Shown: positions 33,443-41,814 of the stretch, one piece after another
Position numbering within the stretch: position 1 is the first letter of the stretch
How the letters are laid out: every line of letters begins with the position of its first letter
Assembly: GCA_022841345.1 (NCBI GenBank)
Contig: JALHRR010000011.1
Location: forward strand, 1-64,000
Origin: Saprospiraceae bacterium
Lineage (GTDB): Bacteria; Bacteroidota; Bacteroidia; Chitinophagales; Saprospiraceae
Reading direction: 5' to 3'
DNA length: 64,000 nt
Position numbers and translations under genes: made by a program
Notes under the pieces: generated by a model
Databases searched by the model: none
What the model was told of the DNA's origin: nothing
The model's input: only the letters and a program-made list of their open reading frames with translations

Positions 33443-33741
33443 GATATCTCTGGCTCGTACTCTTACTTGCAGGATGCTCTTCTGCTCCTAAAAAGGACAG
33501 ACCAGGACGAACTTGCCTCGAAGTATTTGGTGCGTTCCTAGAACAGCATCAGGAAGATGAGCGTGGAATGGTAGCCTCTGACGAGAACATGATTCTTACA
33601 TGGGCTACCGATAAAAATAGCATGACCGAATGGATTCTTATTGACGATGTTGCTTATGGACGCTTTGAGTCTCCAGTAGGAAAATGTAGAAATGACGGAA
33701 ACGATCTGAATATCTACATAATGAAAGGTAAACAACAATGA
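33439..33741 (+). CDS. Small lipoprotein
   Basis: 100 residues from a GTG start overlapping the previous stop (GTGA). The N terminus is a lipoprotein signal with lipobox LLAGC at about residues 9-13, followed by SSAPKKDRPG. Two further cysteines (near 26 and 83) could pair in the periplasm. Roles such as superinfection exclusion or an outer-membrane spanin subunit are possible; nothing specific is seen. Confidence 0.65.
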   Translation: MRYLWLVLLLAGCSSAPKKDRPGRTCLEVFGAFLEQHQEDERGMVASDENMILTWATDKNSMTEWILIDDVAYGRFESPVGKCRNDGNDLNIYIMKGKQQ

Positions 33742-33941
33742 GCGGCAAAAAGAAAACCAGTAAAAAGCCTAAGTTAAAAAAGTTTCTAGTTTCAGTTGAA
33801 ACTACTGATTATCATGAAGAAGAGATCTTAGCTCGTTCTAAAAAAGAAGCATTGATTAAATTTTATGAAGAAGGCGATGGCCAATTTCTAGACGGCTCTG
33901 TGGCTCACGAGAGCGTAGAAAAAGTAGAGGAAGAAATATGA
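33738..33941 (+). CDS. Small charged protein of unknown function
   Basis: 67 residues with a lysine-rich start (KKKTSKKPKLKK) and an acidic end (ESVEKVEEEI). It overlaps both neighbours by ATGA. No family recognised. Confidence 0.5.
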   Translation: MSGKKKTSKKPKLKKFLVSVETTDYHEEEILARSKKEALIKFYEEGDGQFLDGSVAHESVEKVEEEI

Positions 33942-34117
33942 TCGGCCTTTATTTTGCAGTAGGTATTGGGTTTTACTTAGGACTTGCGCTTAAAGATCCA
34001 AAAGGATTTGTGGATGCAGATGCAGCTTCTCTTACAAGAGGACTTTTGCTTGGCATCGCATTCTGGCCTATTGGCATGTTAGTTCAATTATATTTTTGTT
34101 TAAAGGATTCAAAATGA
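33938..34117 (+). CDS. Small membrane protein, two predicted transmembrane segments
   Basis: 59 residues. Hydrophobic stretches lie at about 2-17 (GLYFAVGIGFYLGLAL) and 38-55 (GLLLGIAFWPIGMLVQLY), separated by a polar loop with KDPKG. Both ends overlap neighbours by ATGA, which supports it. Size and topology would suit a holin-like or envelope-modifying protein, but it is far from the endolysin gene. Confidence 0.6.
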   Translation: MIGLYFAVGIGFYLGLALKDPKGFVDADAASLTRGLLLGIAFWPIGMLVQLYFCLKDSK

Positions 34118-34683
34118 GCGCATTTCCTTTAGAAGTATCAGTAACTCCAGAAATTATTGCAAAAGCTATAAAACGTGAAATCGAAGCTGGCCCTGCGTAT
34201 AAAGGAGCTTCCATAGAAGGCGGCAAGGGCAGATTTTATGGTTTTTTGGGAGAGGAAATTGTCCATGCTGCTATGCCAGAGCTTAAGATGGATAATACTA
34301 AAGACTATGATTTTACCTATAAGAATTTTACTTTCGACGTTAAAACAAAAACTAGAAAAGAGAGGCCGGAAGGACACTACGACGCTACGGTAGATCAAAG
34401 CTCTTTTCATCAGACGCCATATTTTTATATTTTTGTTTCTATCTTAGCTCCACAAAATTTAATAAAACAATCTGCAAAAGAAATCATGGATTTTCCATAC
34501 ACTAAAGCTTGGATAATGGGATTTATACCGCGTAAAATGTTTTATGAAAAATCTCGCTTTTTTAATGCTGGAGATATTGATCCAAGTAATAAAATAAAAT
34601 ATCGTGATAGTATTTACTTAGTAAGATACAATCAGCTCTTAGAAATAAGGAAACTCGTAAAAGCTTTAAAAGGGAACGTATGA
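34114..34683 (+). CDS. PD-(D/E)XK-like nuclease candidate
   Basis: 189 residues from the ATG at 34114 with an AAAGGA site; an upstream TTG in frame is less likely. GRFYGFLGEEIVH, then YDFTYKNFTFDVKTKTRK, reads like the E...D...(D/E)xK core of restriction-type nucleases, with D and K in DVKTK. It precedes the DEDD exonuclease. It could degrade host DNA or act in DNA repair; the active-site reading is by eye. Confidence 0.5.
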   Translation: MSAFPLEVSVTPEIIAKAIKREIEAGPAYKGASIEGGKGRFYGFLGEEIVHAAMPELKMDNTKDYDFTYKNFTFDVKTKTRKERPEGHYDATVDQSSFHQTPYFYIFVSILAPQNLIKQSAKEIMDFPYTKAWIMGFIPRKMFYEKSRFFNAGDIDPSNKIKYRDSIYLVRYNQLLEIRKLVKALKGNV

Positions 34684-35324
34684 GCCAATTATATTTAGCA
34701 TTCGACTCGGAAACTGGCGGATTAGACGAAAACAAAGCTGACCTACTTACTTGGTACGGCGGCATTATGAATGAAGACTATCAGATTCTAGATGAAGTCT
34801 ATTTGAAACTTAAACCTGAAGGACGTTTGCCTATCGCAGAAGCTGGTGCCTTGAAGGTAAACGGTATCAATATCCAAAATCATCTGGCAGATCCCGAAAC
34901 AGTCACCTATGCGGTTGGCCGTGAGCGAGTGATCGCCATGCTTAAGAAACACCTTAAAAAGAACGGTCGTTTCAGTAATATTACTCCAATGGGATATAAC
35001 ACTCCATTCGATATTCGCTGGACTCAAAAACATCTATTGTCTACTGAAGACTGGCTTAGTATCCTACACTATAAGGTTTGGGACGTTATGCAAGATGTTG
35101 ATTTTTTGAAGCGTGCTGGATGGTTTCCCAAAGAACTCGGTTCTTTGGGTACGGTTGTAGATTTCCTTGGTATTCCTAAGCGAAACGCGCATAATGCGAA
35201 AGAAGATACTTTAATGACGATTGACGTGGCTAAAAAGGTCATGGAAATAATGAAAAGTAAGAAAGATGGCGGTAGCTCTGCTGGAGCAGGCCAAGACTTG
35301 ATCTCTTTGTTAGAGGCTGAATAA
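34680..35324 (+). CDS. DEDD-family 3'-5' exonuclease (DnaQ-like)
   Basis: 214 residues. ExoI motif FDSETGGL near residues 8-15, ExoII YNTPFDIRW near 106-114 and ExoIII HNAKEDTLMT near 168-177, in which His marks the DEDDh group. It probably proofreads for the DnaE-like polymerase encoded at 37374, which would itself lack a proofreading domain. It overlaps both neighbours. Confidence 0.88.
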   Translation: MSQLYLAFDSETGGLDENKADLLTWYGGIMNEDYQILDEVYLKLKPEGRLPIAEAGALKVNGINIQNHLADPETVTYAVGRERVIAMLKKHLKKNGRFSNITPMGYNTPFDIRWTQKHLLSTEDWLSILHYKVWDVMQDVDFLKRAGWFPKELGSLGTVVDFLGIPKRNAHNAKEDTLMTIDVAKKVMEIMKSKKDGGSSAGAGQDLISLLEAE

Positions 35325-35599
35325 TGAAAAAAGTAATGATTGAACTTGAAGACGGTCGTATCTATTCTATTCCTGTAAAGGTAATTGCTGCAAACCGCGC
35401 AGACTATTACGTTAAAAACGACAAAGATACAACATGGGATGAAGAATTTAATTTTGTCATGTCGGATGACGATGAAGCAATTGATTGGCTATTTAATAAT
35501 ATGAATTGGTATGAACATAATCCCAAGCTTGAGGAAGAAGGGCAAATGCCTGATTTATCAGAAGCTACGGTAGAAGATACTTATGTGAGTGAAAAATGA
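35324..35599 (+). CDS. Small acidic protein of unknown function
   Basis: 91 residues, strongly acidic, starting with a strand pattern (VMIELEDGRIYSIPVKVIA). It begins by TAATG overlap with the exonuclease and ends by ATGA overlap. No family recognised. Confidence 0.55.
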   Translation: MKKVMIELEDGRIYSIPVKVIAANRADYYVKNDKDTTWDEEFNFVMSDDDEAIDWLFNNMNWYEHNPKLEEEGQMPDLSEATVEDTYVSEK

Positions 35600-35970
35600 G
35601 ACATAGAATTGTTTCAGGCACTTTCGGTATCGGCAATGCAGATCCAGAATTGCTGAACAATAAAGGCGAAATCAACAAAGAATTCGCAGATGACGCTATC
35701 GCGGTATATTTTTCAAAAGAAGAAGGATTCGATTTTCAGATCGAAAAAGATTCTATAAGTGTTGGAATTGAGCCAGCTTATCAGTATGACAAGTTAAAAA
35801 TTATCCATATTAACAAAGACAAGACTAAATCCTTTATTCAGCGCGGTAGAGCGTGGGGTCCATACGGAACTGGCATAGCTAAAATTACTAGGGAATATGG
35901 GTTCTATAAAAGAAAAAGTAAATTTACTGAATTTGTAGATAAATGGCATCCAGTGCTATTTGGTGGATAA
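35596..35970 (+). CDS. Protein of unknown function
   Basis: 124 residues, mixed alpha/beta with a basic C-terminal third (YKRKSKFTEFVDK). No known motif. Tight coupling to its neighbours. Confidence 0.5.
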   Translation: MRHRIVSGTFGIGNADPELLNNKGEINKEFADDAIAVYFSKEEGFDFQIEKDSISVGIEPAYQYDKLKIIHINKDKTKSFIQRGRAWGPYGTGIAKITREYGFYKRKSKFTEFVDKWHPVLFGG

Positions 35971-36147
35971 ATGGGAATGATTCGTGGTAAAATAGAGTCA
36001 GATCGTGAATGGAAGCCTAATAAGCTAATTGATGACGATGCTCCATTTTATGAAAAAGACGGAAAATGGTACGATAAGAAAACTGACGAAGAATGTGTAG
36101 TTACTACATTTGAGGAAGCGTATGAGCAGGACAAAAAAGGGCAGTAA
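35971..36147 (+). CDS. Small charged protein of unknown function
   Basis: 58 residues, rich in Asp, Glu, Lys and aromatic residues (FYEKDGKWYDKKTDEE). It starts directly after the preceding stop and overlaps the next small gene by 26 bases in another frame. Continuous coding packing supports it. Confidence 0.5.
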   Translation: MGMIRGKIESDREWKPNKLIDDDAPFYEKDGKWYDKKTDEECVVTTFEEAYEQDKKGQ

Positions 36148-36283
36148 AGGCCCTGGATATGAATATTGGTCCAAAAGACCGCTGTCTGGATCTTCTCCTG
36201 GTAAAGAGACCAAGAAGAAAACTCATAGAATTGAACGCGCTCGTAGTAAGAAGTTAACTCGTAAAGAGTCGGAGGAAGAATGA
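36122..36283 (+). CDS. Small basic protein of unknown function
   Basis: 53 residues, very rich in Lys and Arg (KKKTHRIERARSKK), likely disordered and nucleic-acid binding. It ends by ATGA overlap with the NADAR gene; a GAGG site lies upstream of the start. Confidence 0.5.
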   Translation: MSRTKKGSKGPGYEYWSKRPLSGSSPGKETKKKTHRIERARSKKLTRKESEEE

Positions 36284-36762
36284 GAACTGAAAATGGATTT
36301 GTACTATTTTGGGGAGGACCCTTTAGTCAATGGTATTCCTGGAAAATGGAAATTGATGGGGTTACTTACTGGACTGCTGAGCAGTACATGATGGCTGAAA
36401 AAGCCAGACTATTCGGAGATACCGAAGCGTTGGAAGCTATCTTGGCTACCAGAGATCCAAAGAAACAGAAGGCTATTGGTCGTACTGTTAAGAACTTTTC
36501 TGCTCCAATGTGGGAAAAGGTATGTCGCGATGTAGTATTTAGAGCAAATTTAGTGAAATTTTCAGATCCTACAATGCAAACCATCTTGATGAATACTTTA
36601 AATAATGAGATAGTAGAAGCAAGTCCCTACGATAAGATCTGGGGAATTGGCCTAGGCGAAGACGACCCACGCGCACTAGACAAGTCTCAGTGGCAAGGAA
36701 CAAATTGGCTAGGCGAAGCTTTGATGCAAGTCAGGGAGACTCTTAGAAAGAAGGCTCTGTGA
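36280..36762 (+). CDS. NADAR-domain protein (YbiA-like)
   Basis: 160 residues covering a complete NADAR domain: FWGGPFSQWY near the N terminus, YWTAEQYMMAEKARLF, a DPKKQKAIGR segment, and WGIGLGEDDP followed by WQGTNWLGEALM. Some family members (YbiA) hydrolyse N-glycosidic bonds in riboflavin intermediates; others remove ADP-ribose from guanine in DNA (DarT antagonism) or act on NAD/ADP-ribose compounds. With the NAD module at 481-3253 it points to ADP-ribose chemistry, possibly reversal of host ADP-ribosylation. GGAGGA precedes the start. Confidence 0.88.
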   Translation: MRTENGFVLFWGGPFSQWYSWKMEIDGVTYWTAEQYMMAEKARLFGDTEALEAILATRDPKKQKAIGRTVKNFSAPMWEKVCRDVVFRANLVKFSDPTMQTILMNTLNNEIVEASPYDKIWGIGLGEDDPRALDKSQWQGTNWLGEALMQVRETLRKKAL

Positions 36763-36965
36763 AATGTCCATATGAAGGTATAGAGTGCGAATGCTCTGGC
36801 GAAGTAATAGAGCGGCATAGAAATACCGCATATCACTATAGCGAAGAAGATCGCAAAGCCGGTAAATTAAATCCAAATTTAATGGTATCTTGTGAAGCCC
36901 ATTATCAACTTGATTACGATAGATATCAGGAACTTTGGGATGATTACTATAGAGGTAGGTTTTGA
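36759..36965 (+). CDS. Small zinc-binding protein, HNH-like remnant
   Basis: 68 residues with CPYEGIECECSGEVIERHRN near the start and VSCEAHYQLDY near 43-53. The cysteines and histidines could hold one zinc ion, and the spacing recalls small HNH or McrA-like proteins. No full catalytic motif. It overlaps the NADAR gene by ATGA. Confidence 0.55.
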   Translation: MKCPYEGIECECSGEVIERHRNTAYHYSEEDRKAGKLNPNLMVSCEAHYQLDYDRYQELWDDYYRGRF

Positions 36966-37078
36966 AACACTATATTGCTCATTTTCCCTATTGCCTTATA
37001 TCCTGCACTTTGATACACTTGGTAGATGCTAAATGGCATTTATTTGATTTACTGTTTCAATTTTTAGGACTATTATGA
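36962..37078 (+). CDS. Possible very small hydrophobic protein
   Basis: 38 residues from a TTG start overlapping the preceding stop (TTGA) and ending by ATGA overlap with the next gene. It is rich in Leu, Ile and aromatics (LISCTLIHLVDAKWHLFDLL) and may insert in the membrane. The ribosome site (GAGGTAGG) is good. It fills a gap that would otherwise be empty, but coding is not certain. Confidence 0.4.
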   Translation: MKHYIAHFPYCLISCTLIHLVDAKWHLFDLLFQFLGLL

Positions 37079-37377
37079 AAAAACCTCAGACATATGAAGA
37101 AGTTAGAGAATTTATATCAAAAACATTAGATGAAGTTTTCAAGACCAATACTATTGGGAGAAATCTTGGAGAAGCACGGTTCGTATTTAAACATTCTTTG
37201 CGCCTTCAGGGGCTTTTTTTAGAAGATAATAATGAGATTAAAGATTCCCAAGGCAATGTCAAAGCTTGGCTTGGAGAAGTTTGTTGGAAAGACGATAACG
37301 TACTGGAAGCAAAAGTAAAGCTAAATACTTCTATTGAATTTGTTCCAATTACAATTGATATTAAGAGTTTAACATGA
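37075..37377 (+). CDS. Small protein upstream of the polymerase, unknown function
   Basis: 100 residues, alpha/beta, with a strand-rich second half (EAKVKLNTSIEFVPITIDI). A TAGGA site precedes the start and it overlaps the polymerase start by ATGA, so it is co-translated with it. Confidence 0.55.
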   Translation: MKKPQTYEEVREFISKTLDEVFKTNTIGRNLGEARFVFKHSLRLQGLFLEDNNEIKDSQGNVKAWLGEVCWKDDNVLEAKVKLNTSIEFVPITIDIKSLT

Positions 37378-40300
37378 AAGTTAGCCCACATACGCACGCA
37401 GAATCGCACCTTACAGGTTCTACCCTTGCTGCTTTAGTAAAACAAGCTAAAGCGATGGGACGTACACATTTCACTTACACTGACCATGGACATATGTCAT
37501 CGGCATTGAAAGCTTATAATCAAGCTAAAAAAGCAGGACTGAAGTTTATTCCTGGTATTGAAATATATTTTAAAGATGTTAACTGCCCTTTTGTTTCTGG
37601 TACTCCAGCAGATCGCTGTAAGTATTTTACAGCTACTTTATATGCTCAGGACCAAGAAAGCTATCAGGAATTATCTAGGATAGTTTCCAGAACTGATTTC
37701 GCAACTATTGATATCTATGAAGAAAAACAGCAATTATGGACCTGGAAAGACTTAGAAAGTATTTCAAAATTCAAAGTAAACATGGTTCTATCTGGCGTTC
37801 ACTGTATGGTTGGCAAAACAATGCTAGCTGGCGCAGCTAATAAATCGGAACAAATTCTGACCCGATTAAAGGATCTATTTGGGTCACGACTGAACGTCGC
37901 TATTATGGTTGAGCCATGGTTAAAGAAGTGGAACAATGTTATCCATATCGCCTACGAAGATGGTACCGCAGATTCTATTTTGGGATCTGACCAAGTATCT
38001 ACCGATAGAGCTAGACGTATTAAAGCCTTAGATCTAGTCGAAGGTTTTGGTAAACATAAAGTTATTAAATCTAAAACCTCTGGAATGATGGCTACTGATG
38101 TAAATAAAACAATCAAGAAAGTTACCCTACATAAGGGCTTCTTGCCATTGCCTGGTGGCGACGCAGCTCTTAAAGTTAACAGACTTCTCTTAGCTTTAGC
38201 GAATCGTCACGGAATCAATGTATTGGTTACGGACTATGCCTATTATGCCAAGAAGGAAGATAAGATCGTCCAGACAATGCGTCTGGAAGGTACTAATAAA
38301 TTACAGCCTAATTTCCACATGAAGAACGAAGAAGAAGCGATGAGCTATCTGATGAACGTTCTGGGTGTTACTGGTGGAATGGCTCTTAACTATATTAATA
38401 ATAACGAAAGATGGGCCACACAGTTTGACAATTTTAGTCTTTCATATAAATGGCGTCTTGCTGAAGTAGAAGGTTCTGCTATTCAACGCATCATGCAAAT
38501 CATTAAAGATAATGGTCGCATGAAATGGGATGACCCAAAGTACGTTGCGCGTCTCAAAGAAGAAATTGATGTAATTCACCGTAACGGAGTTTACGACTTA
38601 GCTCCATACTTTTTACCTATTCGCGACGTTTTAAATCATTACATGGAAAAGGGACTGTTAACTGGTCCTGGTCGCGGATCTGCCGGTGGATCTTTGATGT
38701 GTTACTTAATGGGGATCACTGAGATTGACCCATTTGACTTTGACCTTCCTTTTCAGCGATTCTTTTCAATGGTACGTATTAAAGGGAAAAAGCTTCCAGA
38801 TATCGACGTTGACTTAGAAGATAGGGAACTTTTGGTCGGTGAAGATAACCACTCTGGCTACCTGTATGGTCGCTGGGGCAAGAAAGCCGCCCAGATCTCT
38901 ACTAGAACTACGATTCGTCTTAAATCAGCCATCCTAGATACTAATAGGTACTTTAAAGGCAAGGTTGAGGATTCAATCTCACAGCTATCTAAGGGCCTTC
39001 CTACGCCTCCACAAGGGGTTTCAGACTACCAATTCGTGTTTGGCTATGAAGACACTGATGGTGAGCATATTCCAGGTCTTATTGAGGTTTCAGAAGAATT
39101 AAAACGCTATGCATCAGAAAGACCAGAAGAATGGGATATTGTTACTAAAGCCATGGGTTTGACTCGTGCCTATTCTAAGCACGCATCGGCATTTGTTATC
39201 GCCGATATTCCTATTGAGTCAGTTATACCCACAAAATTATCCAATATTACCCAATACGAAGCCAAAGAGGTCGAGGAAGCTGGATTAATCAAGTATGACT
39301 TCCTAGTTGTTAAGCAGCTTAAAGATATTCGCGTATGTATGGACTTAATTAAGAAGAAAGCTGGCGTCAAAGATATGGACGTTAAGCACTTCCCTCACAA
39401 AGGCGACAAGACTCGTATTTGGAAACTACCACAAGATCCTGAAGTATTTCAAAGCATTTGGAATGGTCAGGTAGAGACATGTTTTCAAATTAACACTGCA
39501 TCAATGAAGCCTCATGTTATGGACATGTTACCGCAAAACATCGTGGATCTTGCCACTTTGTTAGCCCTAGTTCGTCCTGGTCCTTTAGATTTCATTGACG
39601 ATAAAACTGGCCGTAACATGGTGGAAGAGTACATGCTCCGTCGCCGTGGTGAAGCCACTCCTGATATTAAAGAAATGGCAGACCTACTTCCGTCAACATT
39701 TGGTATTTTGGCTTTCCAAGAACAGCTCGGAACTATCGCTCGTGACCTAGCCGGATTCCCTGGTGAAGAAGCAGAGTTACTTCGAGAAAACATGGCCAAA
39801 AAGAAGATGGTTGAGTTGATGAAAATGAAACCTGCTTTCATTGAAGGAGCACTCAAGAAAGTATCTCCTGAGATTGCAGAAGGTATCTGGGAGCGAATGG
39901 TTACTTTCGGTCGTTACGGCTTCTCAGTAATCCACGCGGTTGAGTACGCCCATATTACTTACGCTTGTATGTTTTTAAAGCATTATTATCCACTTGAATG
40001 GTGGGCCGCAATCCTCACAAATGCAACAGAGCAAGAGATTACAGGTAAATTTTGGCCATTTGTAAAAGATATTGTCAGCCCTCCTGATATTAATTTGTCA
40101 GGCGATACTATGGCTGTTGACTATGCTAACCAAAACATTCGTTCAAAACTCGGAATTATCCGTGGTATGGGCGAAAAAACGATTGATCCAATCGTGAACG
40201 GAAGACCATATGCGGACATTCAAGAATATGTTAATAAAGATGTTGCTGGGGACAGCCTTAGCTGTAAGCTTATACATGTTGGGGTATTGGACAGCTTATT

Positions 40301-40925
40301 TCCTCCAAAGACTTCACTAAAAGAAAAGCTTTATATGTATCGACAGGCTGTAGAAATTAAGGCCTTCACCGATAAAGCTAAGAAAGCGGAAGCTGAAGGT
40401 AAAAAGATGCGAGCCTTAGCTCCTAAACAGGCTGAGATTCCCGAAGGATATACTGATTTACATCCTATTAAAGATGCAGCTATGAGAAAATCAGTGTTAC
40501 CATCTTTGCCTATTGATCTTTATTCTCTAGGTGCTAAATATTCCAAAGTTAGAAGTCCTTTTTCTGATCGTCCAAGTGTTATGTCTAAAAATGGATATAA
40601 GACCATTCTTATCAATGGCGAAAAACTTAGACGTTTAGATGAGTTAGACGGACATTTGGTTGAAGAAGACTTATATGTGGCGGCCACTTGCTTTATTATT
40701 GAAGCTAAAGAATTTGCCTATTCAAAGAATACTAAACGAGCGTTGAAAATGATTATAGATTCAGATGGTTACGTTTCAGAAAAGGTATTATGGCCTGAAT
40801 ATGAATCTGGGAACCTAGTCTACCCCAGTACGCTCAAAAAGGGAGCTATTGCAACTTTTTTCTTCCGTAAAAAAGCCGGAAGAAAGGACTTGTCGGTAAT
40901 GAACGTCGTAGTAGAAACAGATTGA
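37374..40925 (+). CDS. dnaE: DNA polymerase III alpha subunit-like replicative polymerase
   Basis: 1183 residues, full family length. The N-terminal PHP domain has SPHTHAESHLTG and YTDHGHM metal-binding motifs. The C-family catalytic core shows GPGRGSAGGSL, the aspartate motif PDIDVD at 475-480 and HASAFVIADIPI; the third catalytic Asp is probably in IKYDFLVVKQ. LVRPGPLDFID and FQEQLGTIARDLAGF follow, then a divergent C-terminal region. No exonuclease domain is embedded, consistent with the separate DEDD exonuclease nearby. Phages with a bacterial-type polymerase III are a minority. Confidence 0.93.
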   Translation: MKVSPHTHAESHLTGSTLAALVKQAKAMGRTHFTYTDHGHMSSALKAYNQAKKAGLKFIPGIEIYFKDVNCPFVSGTPADRCKYFTATLYAQDQESYQELSRIVSRTDFATIDIYEEKQQLWTWKDLESISKFKVNMVLSGVHCMVGKTMLAGAANKSEQILTRLKDLFGSRLNVAIMVEPWLKKWNNVIHIAYEDGTADSILGSDQVSTDRARRIKALDLVEGFGKHKVIKSKTSGMMATDVNKTIKKVTLHKGFLPLPGGDAALKVNRLLLALANRHGINVLVTDYAYYAKKEDKIVQTMRLEGTNKLQPNFHMKNEEEAMSYLMNVLGVTGGMALNYINNNERWATQFDNFSLSYKWRLAEVEGSAIQRIMQIIKDNGRMKWDDPKYVARLKEEIDVIHRNGVYDLAPYFLPIRDVLNHYMEKGLLTGPGRGSAGGSLMCYLMGITEIDPFDFDLPFQRFFSMVRIKGKKLPDIDVDLEDRELLVGEDNHSGYLYGRWGKKAAQISTRTTIRLKSAILDTNRYFKGKVEDSISQLSKGLPTPPQGVSDYQFVFGYEDTDGEHIPGLIEVSEELKRYASERPEEWDIVTKAMGLTRAYSKHASAFVIADIPIESVIPTKLSNITQYEAKEVEEAGLIKYDFLVVKQLKDIRVCMDLIKKKAGVKDMDVKHFPHKGDKTRIWKLPQDPEVFQSIWNGQVETCFQINTASMKPHVMDMLPQNIVDLATLLALVRPGPLDFIDDKTGRNMVEEYMLRRRGEATPDIKEMADLLPSTFGILAFQEQLGTIARDLAGFPGEEAELLRENMAKKKMVELMKMKPAFIEGALKKVSPEIAEGIWERMVTFGRYGFSVIHAVEYAHITYACMFLKHYYPLEWWAAILTNATEQEITGKFWPFVKDIVSPPDINLSGDTMAVDYANQNIRSKLGIIRGMGEKTIDPIVNGRPYADIQEYVNKDVAGDSLSCKLIHVGVLDSLFPPKTSLKEKLYMYRQAVEIKAFTDKAKKAEAEGKKMRALAPKQAEIPEGYTDLHPIKDAAMRKSVLPSLPIDLYSLGAKYSKVRSPFSDRPSVMSKNGYKTILINGEKLRRLDELDGHLVEEDLYVAATCFIIEAKEFAYSKNTKRALKMIIDSDGYVSEKVLWPEYESGNLVYPSTLKKGAIATFFFRKKAGRKDLSVMNVVVETD

Positions 40926-40956
40926 CTTTAAACCTTAAAAAGTATAGGATTGAGAC

Positions 40957-41763
40957 ATGAAGATTTTATTGACACTTTTACTAGTTCTATTATCAGGATG
41001 CACTGAGCCTGAACAGCCCGTAAAAGAAGAACCAAAACAGGAAGAGAGAAAGACTCGTCCTATGCCGCCATACAGACCTAAAAGAATGGTAGCTACGAAG
41101 CCTATCATTGTTGCGGTTATTGACACTGGGTTTGGCTATAAAGGATTAGGGACTAAAGCAAAGTTATGTAAGCAAGGACATAAAAACTTTACATCTGACC
41201 TAGACATGGCCCCTAATTTAAATACTGAAGATCCAGTTCCCATGGATTACCATGGACACGGAACTAATATTGTAGGCATTATTGACCGTTACGCTAATTG
41301 GTCTACTTATGAATATTGCATAGTAATTGTTAAGTATTACTCCCCAGGTTTTGGTGACGATAATTTAAAAAATACAGTAAAAGCAATTAAGTATGCCACT
41401 GCAATTGGTGCAGATTTCATCAACTACTCTGGTGGTGGAAAAGATAGATCACAAGATGAAGTTGATGCTATCCAGTCGTTCTTAAATAATGGTGGTACCG
41501 TAGTAGCTGCTGCAGGTAACGAAGGAGCTGATTTGAAATTAACTCCGTTTTATCCAGCACTTGCAGATGATAGAATTATAGTCGTAGGAAATTTAGGATT
41601 TGATGGAAATAAAGCTCCATCTTCTAACTATGGAGAAAAAGTGGATATTTGGGAACGAGGCACTTCAATAGAAGGTTTTGGACTCATAATGACAGGAACT
41701 AGCCAGGCAGCTGCGGTTGTTACCGGCAAAATGATTAAACAAAAAATTGAAAATAGAAAATAA
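40957..41763 (+). CDS. Subtilisin-like serine protease lipoprotein
   Basis: 268 residues. The lipoprotein signal ends in LLSGC at about residue 15; a proline- and charge-rich linker leads to an S8 domain with D56 in VAVIDTGFG, H101 in HGHGTNIVG and S249 in TGTSQAAAVVTG. AAAGNEG supplies the oxyanion asparagine. No propeptide domain fits between the lipobox and the catalytic core. It should sit in the periplasm on a lipid anchor. Plausible roles are degrading host surface proteins, excluding other phages or processing virion proteins. Confidence 0.85.
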   Translation: MKILLTLLLVLLSGCTEPEQPVKEEPKQEERKTRPMPPYRPKRMVATKPIIVAVIDTGFGYKGLGTKAKLCKQGHKNFTSDLDMAPNLNTEDPVPMDYHGHGTNIVGIIDRYANWSTYEYCIVIVKYYSPGFGDDNLKNTVKAIKYATAIGADFINYSGGGKDRSQDEVDAIQSFLNNGGTVVAAAGNEGADLKLTPFYPALADDRIIVVGNLGFDGNKAPSSNYGEKVDIWERGTSIEGFGLIMTGTSQAAAVVTGKMIKQKIENRK

Positions 41764-41783
41764 TGCTTGCAATTGTCTCAAAA

Positions 41784-41792
41784 TGAGATATA
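41784..41792 (+). promoter_or_regulatory. Extended -10-like promoter
   Basis: TGAGATATAGT resembles the shared motif, with TTGCAA (41766-41771) as a possible -35 at a 17-base spacing from TATAGT (41789-41794). The predicted start near 41801 leaves a short leader with TAGGAG before the gene at 41815. Confidence 0.5.
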
Positions 41793-41814
41793 GTGGGCCA
41801 ATAGGAGAACAAAT

